Shown in pieces: positions 50,932-61,267 of a DNA stretch of 64,000 bases (the first letter of the stretch is position 1; the number at the start of each line of letters is the position of its first letter). The translations under genes were made by a program, and so were the position numbers. This stretch comes from Pusillimonas sp035515275 (GTDB taxonomy: Bacteria; Pseudomonadota; Gammaproteobacteria; Burkholderiales; Burkholderiaceae_B): positions 1 through 64,000 of the forward strand of contig NZ_DATJBQ010000178.1 in assembly GCF_035515275.1 (NCBI RefSeq). The letters are read 5' to 3'. A model generated the notes under the pieces. It was not told the DNA's origin and did no database searches. It saw only the letters and a list, made by a program, of their open reading frames with translations.

Positions 50932-51782
50932 CAGTCACCTTCGAAAACGGGTTTCTGCTTGGCCACGAAAGCTTCGTAGGCACGGCGGAAGTCTTCAGTC
51001 TGCATGCAGATGGCCTGTGCCTGCGCCTCGGCCTCGATGGCCTCGTCCACGCCCATGCTCCACTCTTGATGCAGTGCTTTTTTAGTCATGCTGTGAGCAA
51101 AGGTGGGGCCGGAGGCAATGCGGCCGGCCAGCGTATGTGCCGCTTCAAGTACCGACTCGGACGGGTGCAAGGCGTTATAGAAGCCCCACGCAAGCCCCTC
51201 GTCGGCCGACATGGCGCGACCGGTATAAAACAGTTCAGACGCGCGGCCCTGACCAATGATGCGAGGCAAGATGGCGCAAGCACCCATGTCGGCGCCGGCC
51301 AGGCCCACACGGGCAAACAGGAAAGCGGTTTTTGTGTCGGGCGTACCCAGCCGCATGTCGGAAGCCATGGCCAGAATGGCGCCGGCGCCGGCGCACACCC
51401 CGTCAACGGCAGCCACGATAGGCTGAGGGCAGTTGCGCATGGCTTTGACCAGATCGCCTGTCATGCGAGTGAATTCGAGCAGTTGCGGCATGGTCATTTT
51501 GGTAAGCGGCCCGATGATTTCGTGCACGTCGCCACCCGAACAAAAGTTGCCGCCCTGGCCCGCAATGACCACAGTCTTGATGTCGCTGGCGTAGTTCAGG
51601 CTGCGGAACAAATCGCGAAGCTCGGCGTACGAATCGAAAGTTAGCGGGTTCTTGCGCTCGGGTCGGTTCAAGGTGATGGTAGCGACCTTGCCGTCTTCAG
51701 ACACCGACCACAGAAAGTTCTTGGCCTGGTAGCCCGCCATCGGACGCCTGTGATGCGCCATGGTGTGCTCTGTTTGTTCCAT
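50931..51782 (-). CDS. Crotonase-fold protein (enoyl-CoA hydratase family), atypical active site
   Basis: 283 residues. The oxyanion-hole segments G-G-N-F-C-S-G-G-D and G-V-C-A-G-A-G-A-I-L-A-M-A-S-D are present. The two glutamates of ordinary enoyl-CoA hydratases are not: G-G-x-C-E is replaced by G-A-G-A-I, and Q-P-E-x-x-L-G by F-A-R-V-G-L. A nearby aspartate (A-D-M-G-A) may serve instead. It therefore probably catalyses a different crotonase reaction, such as isomerisation, hydrolytic ring opening or ammonia loss. The start at 51782 follows AAGGAG. It lies 26 bp after the SDR gene. Confidence 0.87.
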   Translation of the reverse strand: MEQTEHTMAHHRRPMAGYQAKNFLWSVSEDGKVATITLNRPERKNPLTFDSYAELRDLFRSLNYASDIKTVVIAGQGGNFCSGGDVHEIIGPLTKMTMPQLLEFTRMTGDLVKAMRNCPQPIVAAVDGVCAGAGAILAMASDMRLGTPDTKTAFLFARVGLAGADMGACAILPRIIGQGRASELFYTGRAMSADEGLAWGFYNALHPSESVLEAAHTLAGRIASGPTFAHSMTKKALHQEWSMGVDEAIEAEAQAQAICMQTEDFRRAYEAFVAKQKPVFEGD

Positions 51783-51808
51783 TTTTCTATGCTCCTTGTG
51801 TGGCCGGG

Positions 51809-52587
<779 letters not shown>

Positions 52588-52591
<4 letters not shown>

Positions 52592-54927
52592 TTGACCACC
52601 TGCTCGGCGTACGCCGCCGCCCGCTCGAAGTTGGTTTCAAGCTGCTTCTTGGCCGGGAAGTACTGCTTTGGCCAGGTGATGTCGGTAAACCCGATGCGGG
52701 CTGATTCACGCAAGGTCCACGCCGCATCGGCCAGGTGCGGCCGCGCCAGGGCGCACAGGTCGGCGCGACCCGAGGCGATGATGCTGTTGACGTGATCGGC
52801 CTCGAAAATGGCGCCCACGGCAATGGTGGGAATACCGGCTTCGTTGCGGATGCGGTCAGAGAATGGCGTCTGGAACATGCGACCGTACACCGGCTGCTCG
52901 TCCTTGCTGACCTGACCCGACGAGCAGTCGATCATGTCGGCGCCTGCCTTCTTGAACATGCGGGCGATTTCAACAGCGTCGTCGGGCGTGATGCCGCCCT
53001 CGACCCAATCGTGCGCTGAGATGCGCACCGACATGGGCAGGTTCTGCGGCCATACTTCGCGCACCGCGTTGAAGACCTCGAGCGGATAACGCATGCGGTT
53101 TTCAAGCGAACCGCCGTATTCGTCGGTACGCTGGTTGGTCAGTGGCGAGATGAAGCTGGACAGCAGATAACCGTGGGCACAGTGCAGCTCGAGCCAGTCG
53201 AAGCCGGCCGCGGCAGCACGACGCGTTGCCGCCACGAACTGGTCGCGCACCTCGTCCATTTGCGCGCGCGTCATGGCCTGAGGCACTTGCGAGACGCCCT
53301 CGATATAAGGAATGGCCGAGGCCGAGACGAGCGGCCAGTTGCCGGAATCCAGGGGCAGGTCGGTGCCCTCCCAACTGACTTTGGTGGAACCCTTGCGGCC
53401 GGCGTGACCAATCTGCATGCCGATTTTTGCGCGCGTGTTGGTGTGAACGAAGTCGACAATGCGCTTGAACGCTGCAGCCTGCTCGTCGGTCCACAAGCCT
53501 GGGCATCCCGGGGTGATGCGCGCTTCGGGCGAAACGCAGGTCATTTCGACCATGACCATGCCGGCGCCGCCCATGGCGCGTGCGCCCAGGTGTACCAGGT
53601 GGAAATCGCCCGGAACGCCGTCGACGCACGAATACATGGCCATGGGCGAGACCACCACCCGATTCTCAAGCGTTGTGCCGCGAGCGGTGAAGGGAGTGAG
53701 CATGGGCGGCACAGGGCGCCCCGACAGCGAGCTTGCTCCGGCCTTGTCGGCCAGCCAGCGCTCGTAGCCTTCGATCCACTTGGGGTCGCGCAAGCGCAGG
53801 TTTTCGTGCGAAATGCGCTGCGAGCGGGTCAGAAGTGAATAGCTGAACTGTTCGGGCTCCATGTCGGCATAACGAGCCACGTTCTCGAACCATTCGGTCG
53901 AGTTGCGCGCGGCGTTTTGAATTCGCAACACCTCGACGCTGCGAACCTCTTGGTAGTGGCGCAGACCCGCCTCGAGGTCGTTGTTTTGTGCAACGATGGA
54001 ACGATTGAGCTCAATGGCATCTTCGAGGGCCAGCTTCGTGCCCGAACCGATAGAAAAGTGGGCAGTGTGCGCCGCGTCGCCCATTAGCACGACAGGTACC
54101 GTGCGGCCGTCGGGCAAGGCCTGGTAATGCACCCAGGTGTCGCAGATGACACGGGGGAAGCGGATCCAGATGGCCGAACCACGCAAATGGGTGGCGTTGC
54201 TGATTAGCGGATTACCGTCAAGCCAGGGGGCGAAGAGCTTCTCGCAATAGGCGATGCCTTCTTCCTGGCTCATGGTGTCCAGGCCGGCTGCCTTCCAGGT
54301 TTCGTCAAGCGTTTCGACAATGAAGGTGGACATGCCGGGCTCGAAGCGATAGGCGTGCGCCTGGAACCAGCCATGCTCGGTCTGAACAAAGGCAAAGGTA
54401 AACGCGTCAAAGATCTTTTTGGTGCCCAGCCAGACAAAGCGGCACTGGCGGGTATCGATATCGGGCTTGTAGGTGGCGGCGTAGCGCTCGCGCACCCGGC
54501 TGTTCAGGCCGTCGGAAGCAATGACCAGATCAGCCTGATATTTTTGGGCGATTTCCTGGTCGTCGGAGACGTCGGTTTCGAATACAAGCTCGACACCAAC
54601 TTGTTCGCAGCGCTCTTGAAGAATATTAAGCAGCTTTTTACGACCAATGCCGATAAAACCATGACCGCTGCTGCGTATGCTGCGATCGCGGTAGTTGATC
54701 TCGATGTCGTCCCAATGATTGAAGGCTTCGGCGATTTCAACTGCGGACACCGGATCAGCCTCGCGCAGGTTTTCGAGCGTAGCGTCTGAAAACACCACTC
54801 CCCAACCGAAGGTGTCGTAGGGGCGATTGCGCTCGATGACGGTGATTTCATGGCGCGGGTCGCTGAGTTTCATCAGAAGACCAAAATACAGGCCTGCCGG
54901 CCCGCCGCCAATACATACTATTTTCAT
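52588..54927 (-). CDS. Fused flavin monooxygenase/OYE-type reductase (2-aminobenzoyl-CoA or salicylyl-CoA type)
   Basis: 779 residues. Residues 1-~390 are a PHBH-like FAD monooxygenase (I-G-G-G-P-A-G-L at the N-terminus, G-D-A-A-H-T-A-H near 290). Residues ~410-779 are an Old-Yellow-Enzyme-type FMN reductase (S-P-M-A-M-Y-S, H-A-G-R-K-G, H-x-A-H-G-Y-L-L-S-S-F). This fusion is that of 2-aminobenzoyl-CoA monooxygenase/reductase of Azoarcus evansii and of enzymes annotated salicylyl-CoA 5-hydroxylase. It hydroxylates and reduces the ring of the CoA thioester. GGAG precedes ATG 54927. First gene of the operon; divergent from marR. Confidence 0.92.
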
Positions 54928-54995
54928 GCTATCTCCAAGTTGGCCTATGAGAAGCGAAAGGTCGGGTGCCGGCCCCCGCCGCAACAACTATTGTC

Positions 54996-55025
54996 ATTTA
55001 GTTTAGGCTTAAACTATATAGTCAA
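54996..55025 (-). promoter_or_regulatory. Inferred promoter and MarR operator of the aromatic operon
   Basis: On the minus strand TTGACT (55025-55020), an 18-bp spacer and CTAAAT (55001-54996). The palindrome TAGTTTAGGCTTAAACTA (54999-55016, 7-bp arms) fills the spacer and touches the -10. A second, weaker dyad AGTTG...CAACT lies at 55148-55167, 29 bp before the marR start. Binding by the adjacent MarR protein is inferred. Confidence 0.6.
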
Positions 55026-55196
55026 AAAAGCGACGGCGCAATAGGTTTTTACCTACCCGGTTCGAAGCGGCTCCCGCAGCGTGTTGGGGCTTTCCCCCAA
55101 GCGGGCGAGAAACGCCTGTTTTTTCGATTATTTGCAGTTATGATCTTAGTTGAAGATTAAAACAACTTAACCGGCATTGGGCTTTGCAGCGACGTC

Positions 55197-55715
55197 ATGA
55201 ACAACATACTTGCCTCTTCGGCCGCTCTGGAAGAAACCCCCGACCTCGAAACACTTACAGGCCCTGAAGACCACGACGACCTGCGTCTGTGGTTAAGGCT
55301 GCTTACCTGCTGCAACCTCATCGAGGGCGATATCCGGGGCCGCCTGCGCACCGAGTACGAAACCACCCTGCCTCGCTTCGACCTTATGGCGCAGCTTCAG
55401 CGTGCGCCCGAGGGCATGAAAATGAGCGAACTCTCGCGCCACATGATGGTCACCAACGGCAACATCACCGGCATTACCGACCAGCTCGAAAAAGAAGGCA
55501 TGGTCCAGCGCAACAAGGTACTTACCGACAGACGCAGCTCGCTGATCAAGCTTACGGCCAAAGGCAAGCGCAGCTTCAAGAAAATGGCCGACTCGCACGA
55601 GCAGTGGATACAAGACCTGCTCTCGGGTCTGTCCGAAAAAAGTCGTAAAAACCTGTTCGAAGCACTGGGCGAACTCAAGCTGGTAGCGCAAACACGCATC
55701 ACGCCGCGTAATTGA
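55197..55715 (+). CDS. MarR-family transcriptional regulator
   Basis: 172 residues with the winged helix (about 75-140): M-K-M-S-E-L-S-R-H-M-M-V-T-N-G-N-I-T and the wing D-R-R-S-S-L-I-K-L-T-A-K-G. It is divergent from the monooxygenase operon with a 269-bp intergenic region holding two dyads. It is probably a repressor released by an aryl-CoA intermediate, as known for MarR proteins of aryl-CoA pathways. Confidence 0.93.
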   Translation: MNNILASSAALEETPDLETLTGPEDHDDLRLWLRLLTCCNLIEGDIRGRLRTEYETTLPRFDLMAQLQRAPEGMKMSELSRHMMVTNGNITGITDQLEKEGMVQRNKVLTDRRSSLIKLTAKGKRSFKKMADSHEQWIQDLLSGLSEKSRKNLFEALGELKLVAQTRITPRN

Positions 55716-55947
55716 CCCGCTGCGCCCAAGGCGCGCGCATGCAAAGCCGACCGAACACATGTACAGCCAACCGATCGCATCGGTGGGGTGATATCGTTCA
55801 GCACAATCCTGACCTCAAGCCCACGTGCCGCCCCCGGCATGCAACACCTTAAAGTAAACTCTTCGCTTAGTTGCCCCCGCATGCAACCGCTTCAGTCAGG
55901 CAATGCAGCGCGGCGGCATTTCACTCATTTCGACATCGAGCTGCGCC

Positions 55948-57174
55948 ATGGCCGTCAACCTGATTATCCCGCCCGAATCCGACATTCATCCCGTTGACGG
56001 GGTCGAGATCGGCATTGCCGAAGCAGGCATCCGCAAGGCAAACCACAAAGACCTGACCGTGTTCCGGCTGGCGCCGGGCAGCGCGGTGGCCGGTGCCTTT
56101 ACCCTGAACCGTTTCCGCGCTGCGCCGGTACAGGTGTGCGAAAGCCATCTGGCCGCCGGCAACGACATTCGCGCCCTGGTCATCAACACCGGCAACGCCA
56201 ACGCGGGTACTGGCGAAAGCGGTATGCAGGCCAGCTTGCAAACCTGCAAGGCACTTGCCTCGTTGCTTGAAATCGAGCCCGGCCAGGTGCTGCCGTTTTC
56301 CACGGGGGTGATTCTTGAACCGCTGCCCGTCGACCGGCTTACAGCCGCCCTGCCGGCGGCTGTAAACAACCTTGCCGCAGCCAACTGGCTGCCCGCCGCC
56401 TACAGCATCATGACCACCGACACACAACCCAAGGTGGCTTCGCAGCGTATTACGCTAGGCGGCAAAACAGTAACCATTACCGGCATCAGCAAAGGGGCCG
56501 GCATGATCCGGCCCAACATGGCCACCATGCTGGGCTTCCTGGCCACCGACGCCGCAGTGCCGCAGGCCCTGCTTGCCCAGATCACGCGCAGCCTTGCCGA
56601 CCTGTCGTTCAACCGCATCACGGTCGACGGCGACACATCGACCAATGACTCGTTCATTGTGGTGGCAACCGGTCGCAGCGGGGTCAGCATCGACTCAGAG
56701 TCGTCACCCCACTATCAGGCCCTGTACGACGCTTTGGCTGCCTCGGCCGTTGAACTGGCTCAAAAAATCGTGCGCGACGCCGAAGGTGCCACCAAGTTCA
56801 TCACTGTTCGGGTCGAGCAAGCGGCCAACACCGAAGAAGCATTGAAGGTTGCCTACGCGGTGGCGCAGTCGCCCCTGGTCAAGACTGCTTTTTACGCTTC
56901 CGACCCAAACCTGGGCCGCATCCTGGCGGCTATCGGCTATGCCGGCATTGGCGACCTTGACGTGTCGGGCGTAAGCTTGTGGCTGGGCGACCTTCTGGTA
57001 GCCAGCCAGGGCCGACGCCACCCCGATTACCGCGAAGAAGACGGTCAGCGCGTCATGAAAGAAGCCGAGATTCCCATGCGCATATTGCTGGGCCGGGGCG
57101 ACACCACTGAAACGGTCTACACCTGCGATTTTTCGCACGATTACGTCACCATAAACGCCGACTATCGGTCGTAA
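55948..57174 (+). CDS. argJ: Bifunctional ornithine acetyltransferase / N-acetylglutamate synthase
   Basis: Transfers acetyl from acetylornithine to glutamate, recycling acetyl groups in arginine synthesis. 408 residues. The self-cleavage site lies in G-A-G-M-I-R-P-N-M-A-T-M-L-G-F; the Thr after N-M-A becomes the nucleophile of the beta chain. N-T-G-N-A-N-A-G-T-G forms the oxyanion region. The start at 55948 (MAVNLIIP) is chosen over an in-frame ATG 15 codons upstream. The preceding 232 bp after marR show only a weak 6-bp dyad (55770-55784). Confidence 0.95.
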   Translation: MAVNLIIPPESDIHPVDGVEIGIAEAGIRKANHKDLTVFRLAPGSAVAGAFTLNRFRAAPVQVCESHLAAGNDIRALVINTGNANAGTGESGMQASLQTCKALASLLEIEPGQVLPFSTGVILEPLPVDRLTAALPAAVNNLAAANWLPAAYSIMTTDTQPKVASQRITLGGKTVTITGISKGAGMIRPNMATMLGFLATDAAVPQALLAQITRSLADLSFNRITVDGDTSTNDSFIVVATGRSGVSIDSESSPHYQALYDALAASAVELAQKIVRDAEGATKFITVRVEQAANTEEALKVAYAVAQSPLVKTAFYASDPNLGRILAAIGYAGIGDLDVSGVSLWLGDLLVASQGRRHPDYREEDGQRVMKEAEIPMRILLGRGDTTETVYTCDFSHDYVTINADYRS

Positions 57175-57202
57175 GCCTGTGGCAGCATAAAGGCCTAGAG
57201 GC

Positions 57203-57232
57203 TTGACTTAACAAGAAAATTTACGTTAACAT
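57203..57232 (+). promoter_or_regulatory. Inferred rplU-rpmA promoter
   Basis: TTGACT at 57203-57208, 18-bp spacer, TAACAT at 57227-57232, in an AT-rich stretch about 45 bp upstream of rplU. Confidence 0.55.
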
Positions 57233-57277
57233 GGCAGGCTTGGCATTTTGCCAAATATTTATTTAGAGGTTACCCCC

Positions 57278-57589
57278 ATGTACGCGGTCATAAAAACCGG
57301 CGGTAAGCAGTACAGAGTTACCGCAGGACAAAAACTGAAAGTAGAACAGATACCGGCAGACATTGGGCAAGAAATCACCCTGGATCAGGTTTTGTCCGTG
57401 GGCGAAGGCGAGCAGCTGCAAATTGGCACGCCTTTGGTCAACGGAGCCCTGGTCAAGGCAACAGTTCTTGCGCAAGGCCGGCATGACAAGGTCAAGATCT
57501 TCAAAATGCGTCGTCGCAAGCACTATCAGAAGCGTCAAGGCCATCGCCAGAACTACACCGAACTTCGCATCGACGCCGTTACGGCCTGA
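57278..57589 (+). CDS. rplU: Large ribosomal subunit protein bL21
   Basis: 103 residues, M-Y-A-V-I-K-T-G-G-K-Q-Y-R-V at the start and the K-M-R-R-R-K-H-Y-Q-K-R-Q-G-H-R-Q tail signature. Standard length. AGAGG precedes the ATG; an in-frame start ten codons upstream is unsupported. First gene of rplU-rpmA. Confidence 0.98.
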   Translation: MYAVIKTGGKQYRVTAGQKLKVEQIPADIGQEITLDQVLSVGEGEQLQIGTPLVNGALVKATVLAQGRHDKVKIFKMRRRKHYQKRQGHRQNYTELRIDAVTA

Positions 57590-57619
57590 TCGAGCACCGG
57601 TATTGCATAGGAGCTAAAC

Positions 57620-57880
57620 ATGGCACAGAAAAAAGGCGGCGGCTCAACGCGTAACGGTCGCGACTCACAAGCGAAACGTCTTGGTGTGAAAGTGTACGGT
57701 GGCCAAGCCATCAACGCCGGTTCCATCATCGTTCGCCAGCGCGGCACCCAGTTCCACCCCGGCACCAACGTCGGCGTGGGCAAAGACCACACGCTGTTCT
57801 CGCTGGTCGACGGCACCGTCAAGTTCGCCATCAAGGGCGCACTTAACAAGCGTACCGTCTCGGTCGAGGCCGCCGAATAA
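57620..57880 (+). CDS. rpmA: Large ribosomal subunit protein bL27
   Basis: 86 residues beginning A-Q-K-K-G-G-G-S-T-R-N-G-R-D-S, the N-terminal tail that reaches the peptidyl-transferase centre, without the cleaved extension found in Firmicutes. It lies 30 bp after rplU, with AGGAG before the ATG. Confidence 0.98.
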   Translation: MAQKKGGGSTRNGRDSQAKRLGVKVYGGQAINAGSIIVRQRGTQFHPGTNVGVGKDHTLFSLVDGTVKFAIKGALNKRTVSVEAAE

Positions 57881-57903
57881 GCTTCGGTTGTCGCCAGGCC
57901 ACG

Positions 57904-57935
57904 AGCCCTGCCCGAAGGCAGGGCTTTTTTGTTTT
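57904..57935 (+). terminator. Rho-independent terminator of rplU-rpmA
   Basis: GCCCTGCC-CGAA-GGCAGGGC followed by TTTTTTGTTTT. It separates the ribosomal genes from obgE, which must use read-through or its own promoter. Confidence 0.92.
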
Positions 57936-58009
57936 AGAATGAATCGACCCCCGCATTGCGGGCCCTGGGGTCGCTGTCAGTTTCCCCTATTTATAAAAAG
58001 CCAAAAGCC

Positions 58010-59134
58010 ATGAAATTTGTAGACGAAGCCACCATCGAGGTCATCGCCGGCAAAGGCGGCAATGGCGTCGCCAGCTTTCGCCGCGAAAAGTTCATTCCCA
58101 AAGGCGGACCCGACGGGGGCGATGGCGGCCGGGGCGGAAGCATCCATGTTGTCACCGACCGCAACATCAATACGCTGGTCGATTTTCGTTATGCTCGCCT
58201 GCATCGGGCCAAGAACGGCGAAAACGGCCGAGGCTCCGACCAGTACGGCGCTGCGGCAGCCGATATTGTTTTGCGCGTACCCGTGGGCACCACCATTTTC
58301 GACGCAGAAACCGGTGAACAGCTATTCGACCTTGACCGCAATAACGAAAAGGTTACGCTGGCTGCCGGCGGTGAGGGCGGAATGGGCAACTTGCACTTCA
58401 AGTCCAGCACCAACCGCGCGCCTCGTCAATGGACACCCGGCAAGCCCGGCGAGCACCGCAAGCTGCGGCTCGAGCTCAAGGTATTGGCCGACGTCGGCTT
58501 GTTGGGCCTGCCCAATGCGGGCAAATCGACGCTTATCAGCAAGATATCCAATGCCCGGCCCAAAATTGCCGACTACCCCTTTACCACCCTGCATCCCAAC
58601 CTGGGCGTCGTGCGGACCTCGCCTGCGCGCAGCTTTGTTGTGGCCGATATTCCCGGCCTCATCGAAGGCGCCTCTGAAGGCGCCGGTTTGGGTCACCTGT
58701 TCTTGCGTCACCTGTCGCGCACCCGGGTGCTCCTGCACCTTGTCGATGTCTCTTTCCCTGACCCCGAAGTCGACCCCGTGCCTCAAGCAGCTGCCGACGC
58801 CCAGGCCATTGTCGAAGAGCTTCGCTTGTATGATGCCGAGCTTTACGCCAAACCCCGCTGGCTCGTACTGAACAAGCTCGACATGGTTTCCGACCCGGAA
58901 GACGTAAAAGAACGCCTGTGCAAGGCCCTGAAATGGGAAGGGCCGGTTTTCGGCATCTCGGCGCTGTCAGGCGAAGGTACGCAACAGTTGATCTGGGCTT
59001 TGCAAGACTGGCTCGACGAACAGAAGGCGCTTGAGCAACGCAATGCCGACATCGCTGCCGGCCTGCCCGTCGATGACGACCCGCGCTTCGACCCCGCACG
59101 CAGCACACCTGCCGGCGACCCTGACTTAAAATAG
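58010..59134 (+). CDS. obgE: GTPase ObgE/CgtA
   Basis: Ribosome-associated GTPase acting in 50S assembly and stress control. 374 residues: glycine-rich Obg domain (about 1-158, with G-K-G-G-N-G-V-A-S-F-R-R-E-K), G domain with G-L-P-N-A-G-K-S-T (P-loop), D-I-P-G-L (G3) and N-K-L-D (G4), and a short acidic tail. The start M-K-F-V-D-E at 58010. Third gene of the conserved rplU-rpmA-obgE-proB order. Confidence 0.97.
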   Translation: MKFVDEATIEVIAGKGGNGVASFRREKFIPKGGPDGGDGGRGGSIHVVTDRNINTLVDFRYARLHRAKNGENGRGSDQYGAAAADIVLRVPVGTTIFDAETGEQLFDLDRNNEKVTLAAGGEGGMGNLHFKSSTNRAPRQWTPGKPGEHRKLRLELKVLADVGLLGLPNAGKSTLISKISNARPKIADYPFTTLHPNLGVVRTSPARSFVVADIPGLIEGASEGAGLGHLFLRHLSRTRVLLHLVDVSFPDPEVDPVPQAAADAQAIVEELRLYDAELYAKPRWLVLNKLDMVSDPEDVKERLCKALKWEGPVFGISALSGEGTQQLIWALQDWLDEQKALEQRNADIAAGLPVDDDPRFDPARSTPAGDPDLK

Positions 59135-59186
59135 CCGATTCGTCGCGCACCGCGTCGCACCGTTCAACCTAAGTGGGTCCAAGTAG

Positions 59187-60350
59187 ATGTCCCCCGCCGC
59201 CATTACAGCCAAACCCGTCGTTACCCAATCCCGGCGTCTAGTCGTCAAGGTCGGGTCTTCTTTAGTAACCAATGAAGGACGCGGGCTTGACCAAGCGGCG
59301 GTAGCCGAATGGGCGGCACAAATAGCGGCACTGCATGCGCAGGGCAAGCAGGTGGTACTGGTTTCAAGCGGCGCCATCGCCGAAGGCATGGCCCGCCTGG
59401 GCTGGGCGCGCCGGCCCAACGCCATGCACGAACTGCAGGCCGCCGCCGCCGTGGGCCAGATGGGCCTGGTGCAGGCATATGAAGTCGCCTTTGCCAAACA
59501 CGGGCTGCGCACCGCCCAGATATTGCTGACCCACGAAGACCTTTCCGACCGCGGGCGCTACCTTAATGCGCGCAGCACACTTTACACCCTGCTTGGTCTG
59601 GGTGTGGTGCCCATTGTCAACGAAAACGACACGGTCGTTACCGACGAAATCCGCCTGGGCGACAACGACACCCTGGGTGCGCTGGTTACCAATCTGATCG
59701 AGGCCGAAACGCTTATTATCCTTACCGATCAGCCCGGCCTCTACAGCGCCGACCCCCGCAAAGACCCCACGGCCCAACTGATCACCAGCGCACAGGCCGG
59801 CGACCCGGCCCTGGAAGCCATGGCCGGCGGGGCCGGCAGCGGCATCGGCACAGGCGGCATGCTGACCAAGGTGCTTGCCGCCCGGCGGGCCGCCAACAGT
59901 GGGGGCAACACCGTCATTGCGTCGGGCCGCGAACCCGATATTCTGCTGCGCCTGGCCCGAGGCGAACGCATCGGCACTGAATTACGCGCGCTGCTTCCCG
60001 TGCGTTCAGCCCGACAGCGCTGGCTGGTGAACCAGCTACGCTTGCGCGGCCGCGTCATGCTTGATCAAGGTGCCGTACAGGCGCTGACTCATGGCCATAA
60101 AAGCCTGCTGCCCATTGGCGTCATAGCGGTCGAGGGCGAATTCGAACGCGGTGACGTGGTGGCGTGCATCGATGAAAACGGCGTCGAGTGCGGACGCGGC
60201 CTGATCAATTATTCGGCCGGCGATACCCGACGCATCATGCGCCGGCCCAGCAACAAGATCGCTGAAATTCTGGGTGTGATGTCGGACACCGAGCTGATGC
60301 ATCGCGACAACATGGTGTTTAGCCGCCGGCCTGACGACGGCCATAAATAG
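59187..60350 (+). CDS. proB: Glutamate 5-kinase
   Basis: First step of proline synthesis. 387 residues: amino-acid-kinase domain with V-K-V-G-S-S-L-V and N-E-N-D-T-V-V-T-D-E-I-R-L-G-D-N-D, and a C-terminal PUA domain (about 290-375). Full length. It lies 52 bp after obgE. Ends at a strong terminator. Confidence 0.96.
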   Translation: MSPAAITAKPVVTQSRRLVVKVGSSLVTNEGRGLDQAAVAEWAAQIAALHAQGKQVVLVSSGAIAEGMARLGWARRPNAMHELQAAAAVGQMGLVQAYEVAFAKHGLRTAQILLTHEDLSDRGRYLNARSTLYTLLGLGVVPIVNENDTVVTDEIRLGDNDTLGALVTNLIEAETLIILTDQPGLYSADPRKDPTAQLITSAQAGDPALEAMAGGAGSGIGTGGMLTKVLAARRAANSGGNTVIASGREPDILLRLARGERIGTELRALLPVRSARQRWLVNQLRLRGRVMLDQGAVQALTHGHKSLLPIGVIAVEGEFERGDVVACIDENGVECGRGLINYSAGDTRRIMRRPSNKIAEILGVMSDTELMHRDNMVFSRRPDDGHK

Positions 60351-60383
60351 AAACAGCCGGTTGTTTTCGCAACCGGCTGTTTT
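60351..60383. terminator. Two-way terminator between proB and OmpA-family gene
   Basis: AAACAGCCGGTTG-TTTTCG-CAACCGGCTGTTTTC. The A- and T-rich flanks let it work on both strands for the convergent genes. Confidence 0.88.
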
Positions 60384-60400
60384 CAAAAGCATATTGCCTG

Positions 60401-61072
60401 TTAGCGAACCGCGTACAAGAACAATTCGACGCGACGGTTCATGGCCCGCCCCTCAGGCGTGCTGTTGTCGGCAACCGGGTTGCTGGGCCCACGACCTTCG
60501 ACCATGAGGTTGCCGGCCGGCACACCTTTACTGCCCAGGTAATTGGTAACCGCTTGAGCACGATTGACCGAAAGCGTCTGGTTTACAGACGCCGGGCCGG
60601 TGCTGTCGGTATAGCCAATCGCCTTGGCGCGAAGTTCGGGGTGTTGCACCAGTGCGCGCGCTACGCTGTCGAGCACAGGCAACAAGGCGGGCTTGAGTTG
60701 ATATTTGCCGGTGTCGAACGACACATTGCTTGGAATGTTGACCTTGAGGGTGCCATCGGGCATTTCAATGACATCGATACCCAGGTTGCTGGCGCCCGAT
60801 TGCTGAACGTCTTGCTTGACCCCCTGCCAGTTGTAGCCGGCGATGCCTCCGGCTACGGCGCCTATGCCGGCACCGATCATGGCAGCCTTGCTGCTGTCGC
60901 CGATCAGCGCGCCCAGGCCCGCCCCTACCGCAGCACCGGCTCCGGCACCCACGGCGGTACGCCCTCCGGTACTCATTCCACTCATGCCTTCATTGACACT
61001 GGCGCAACCAGCCAGCAGTGCCACCGAAAACAGGCACGCAGCCGTGCGATTCAAACGCGTCGATGTATTCAT
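60401..61072 (-). CDS. OmpA-family outer membrane lipoprotein with glycine zipper
   Basis: 223 residues. Signal peptide with lipobox L-L-A-G-C23. A glycine-zipper segment (about 38-80, A-V-G-A-G-A-G-A-A-V-G-A-G) is followed by an OmpA-like peptidoglycan-binding domain ending N-R-R-V-E-L-F-L, with Y-T-D-S-T-G-P in the middle. It resembles YiaD. It probably tethers the outer membrane to murein. The start at 61072 follows CAGGAG. Confidence 0.93.
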   Translation of the reverse strand: MNTSTRLNRTAACLFSVALLAGCASVNEGMSGMSTGGRTAVGAGAGAAVGAGLGALIGDSSKAAMIGAGIGAVAGGIAGYNWQGVKQDVQQSGASNLGIDVIEMPDGTLKVNIPSNVSFDTGKYQLKPALLPVLDSVARALVQHPELRAKAIGYTDSTGPASVNQTLSVNRAQAVTNYLGSKGVPAGNLMVEGRGPSNPVADNSTPEGRAMNRRVELFLYAVR

Positions 61073-61267
61073 TTTTAGTTCTCCTGGAGTCACCGTTAAA
61101 AACCTGCTGATGCAACCTAATGCTAGCAAGCGTACGCGCAGAAAATGTGACATATTGATTCGGCCACCGCAGCTCCCTTGGGCACAATACCGATGGTTTC
61201 TGCGCCCTCGACGCCCGGCGCACAACACTGTGCCCCCGCTCTTCAATAGTCTTTCGGCTTGCATTGC

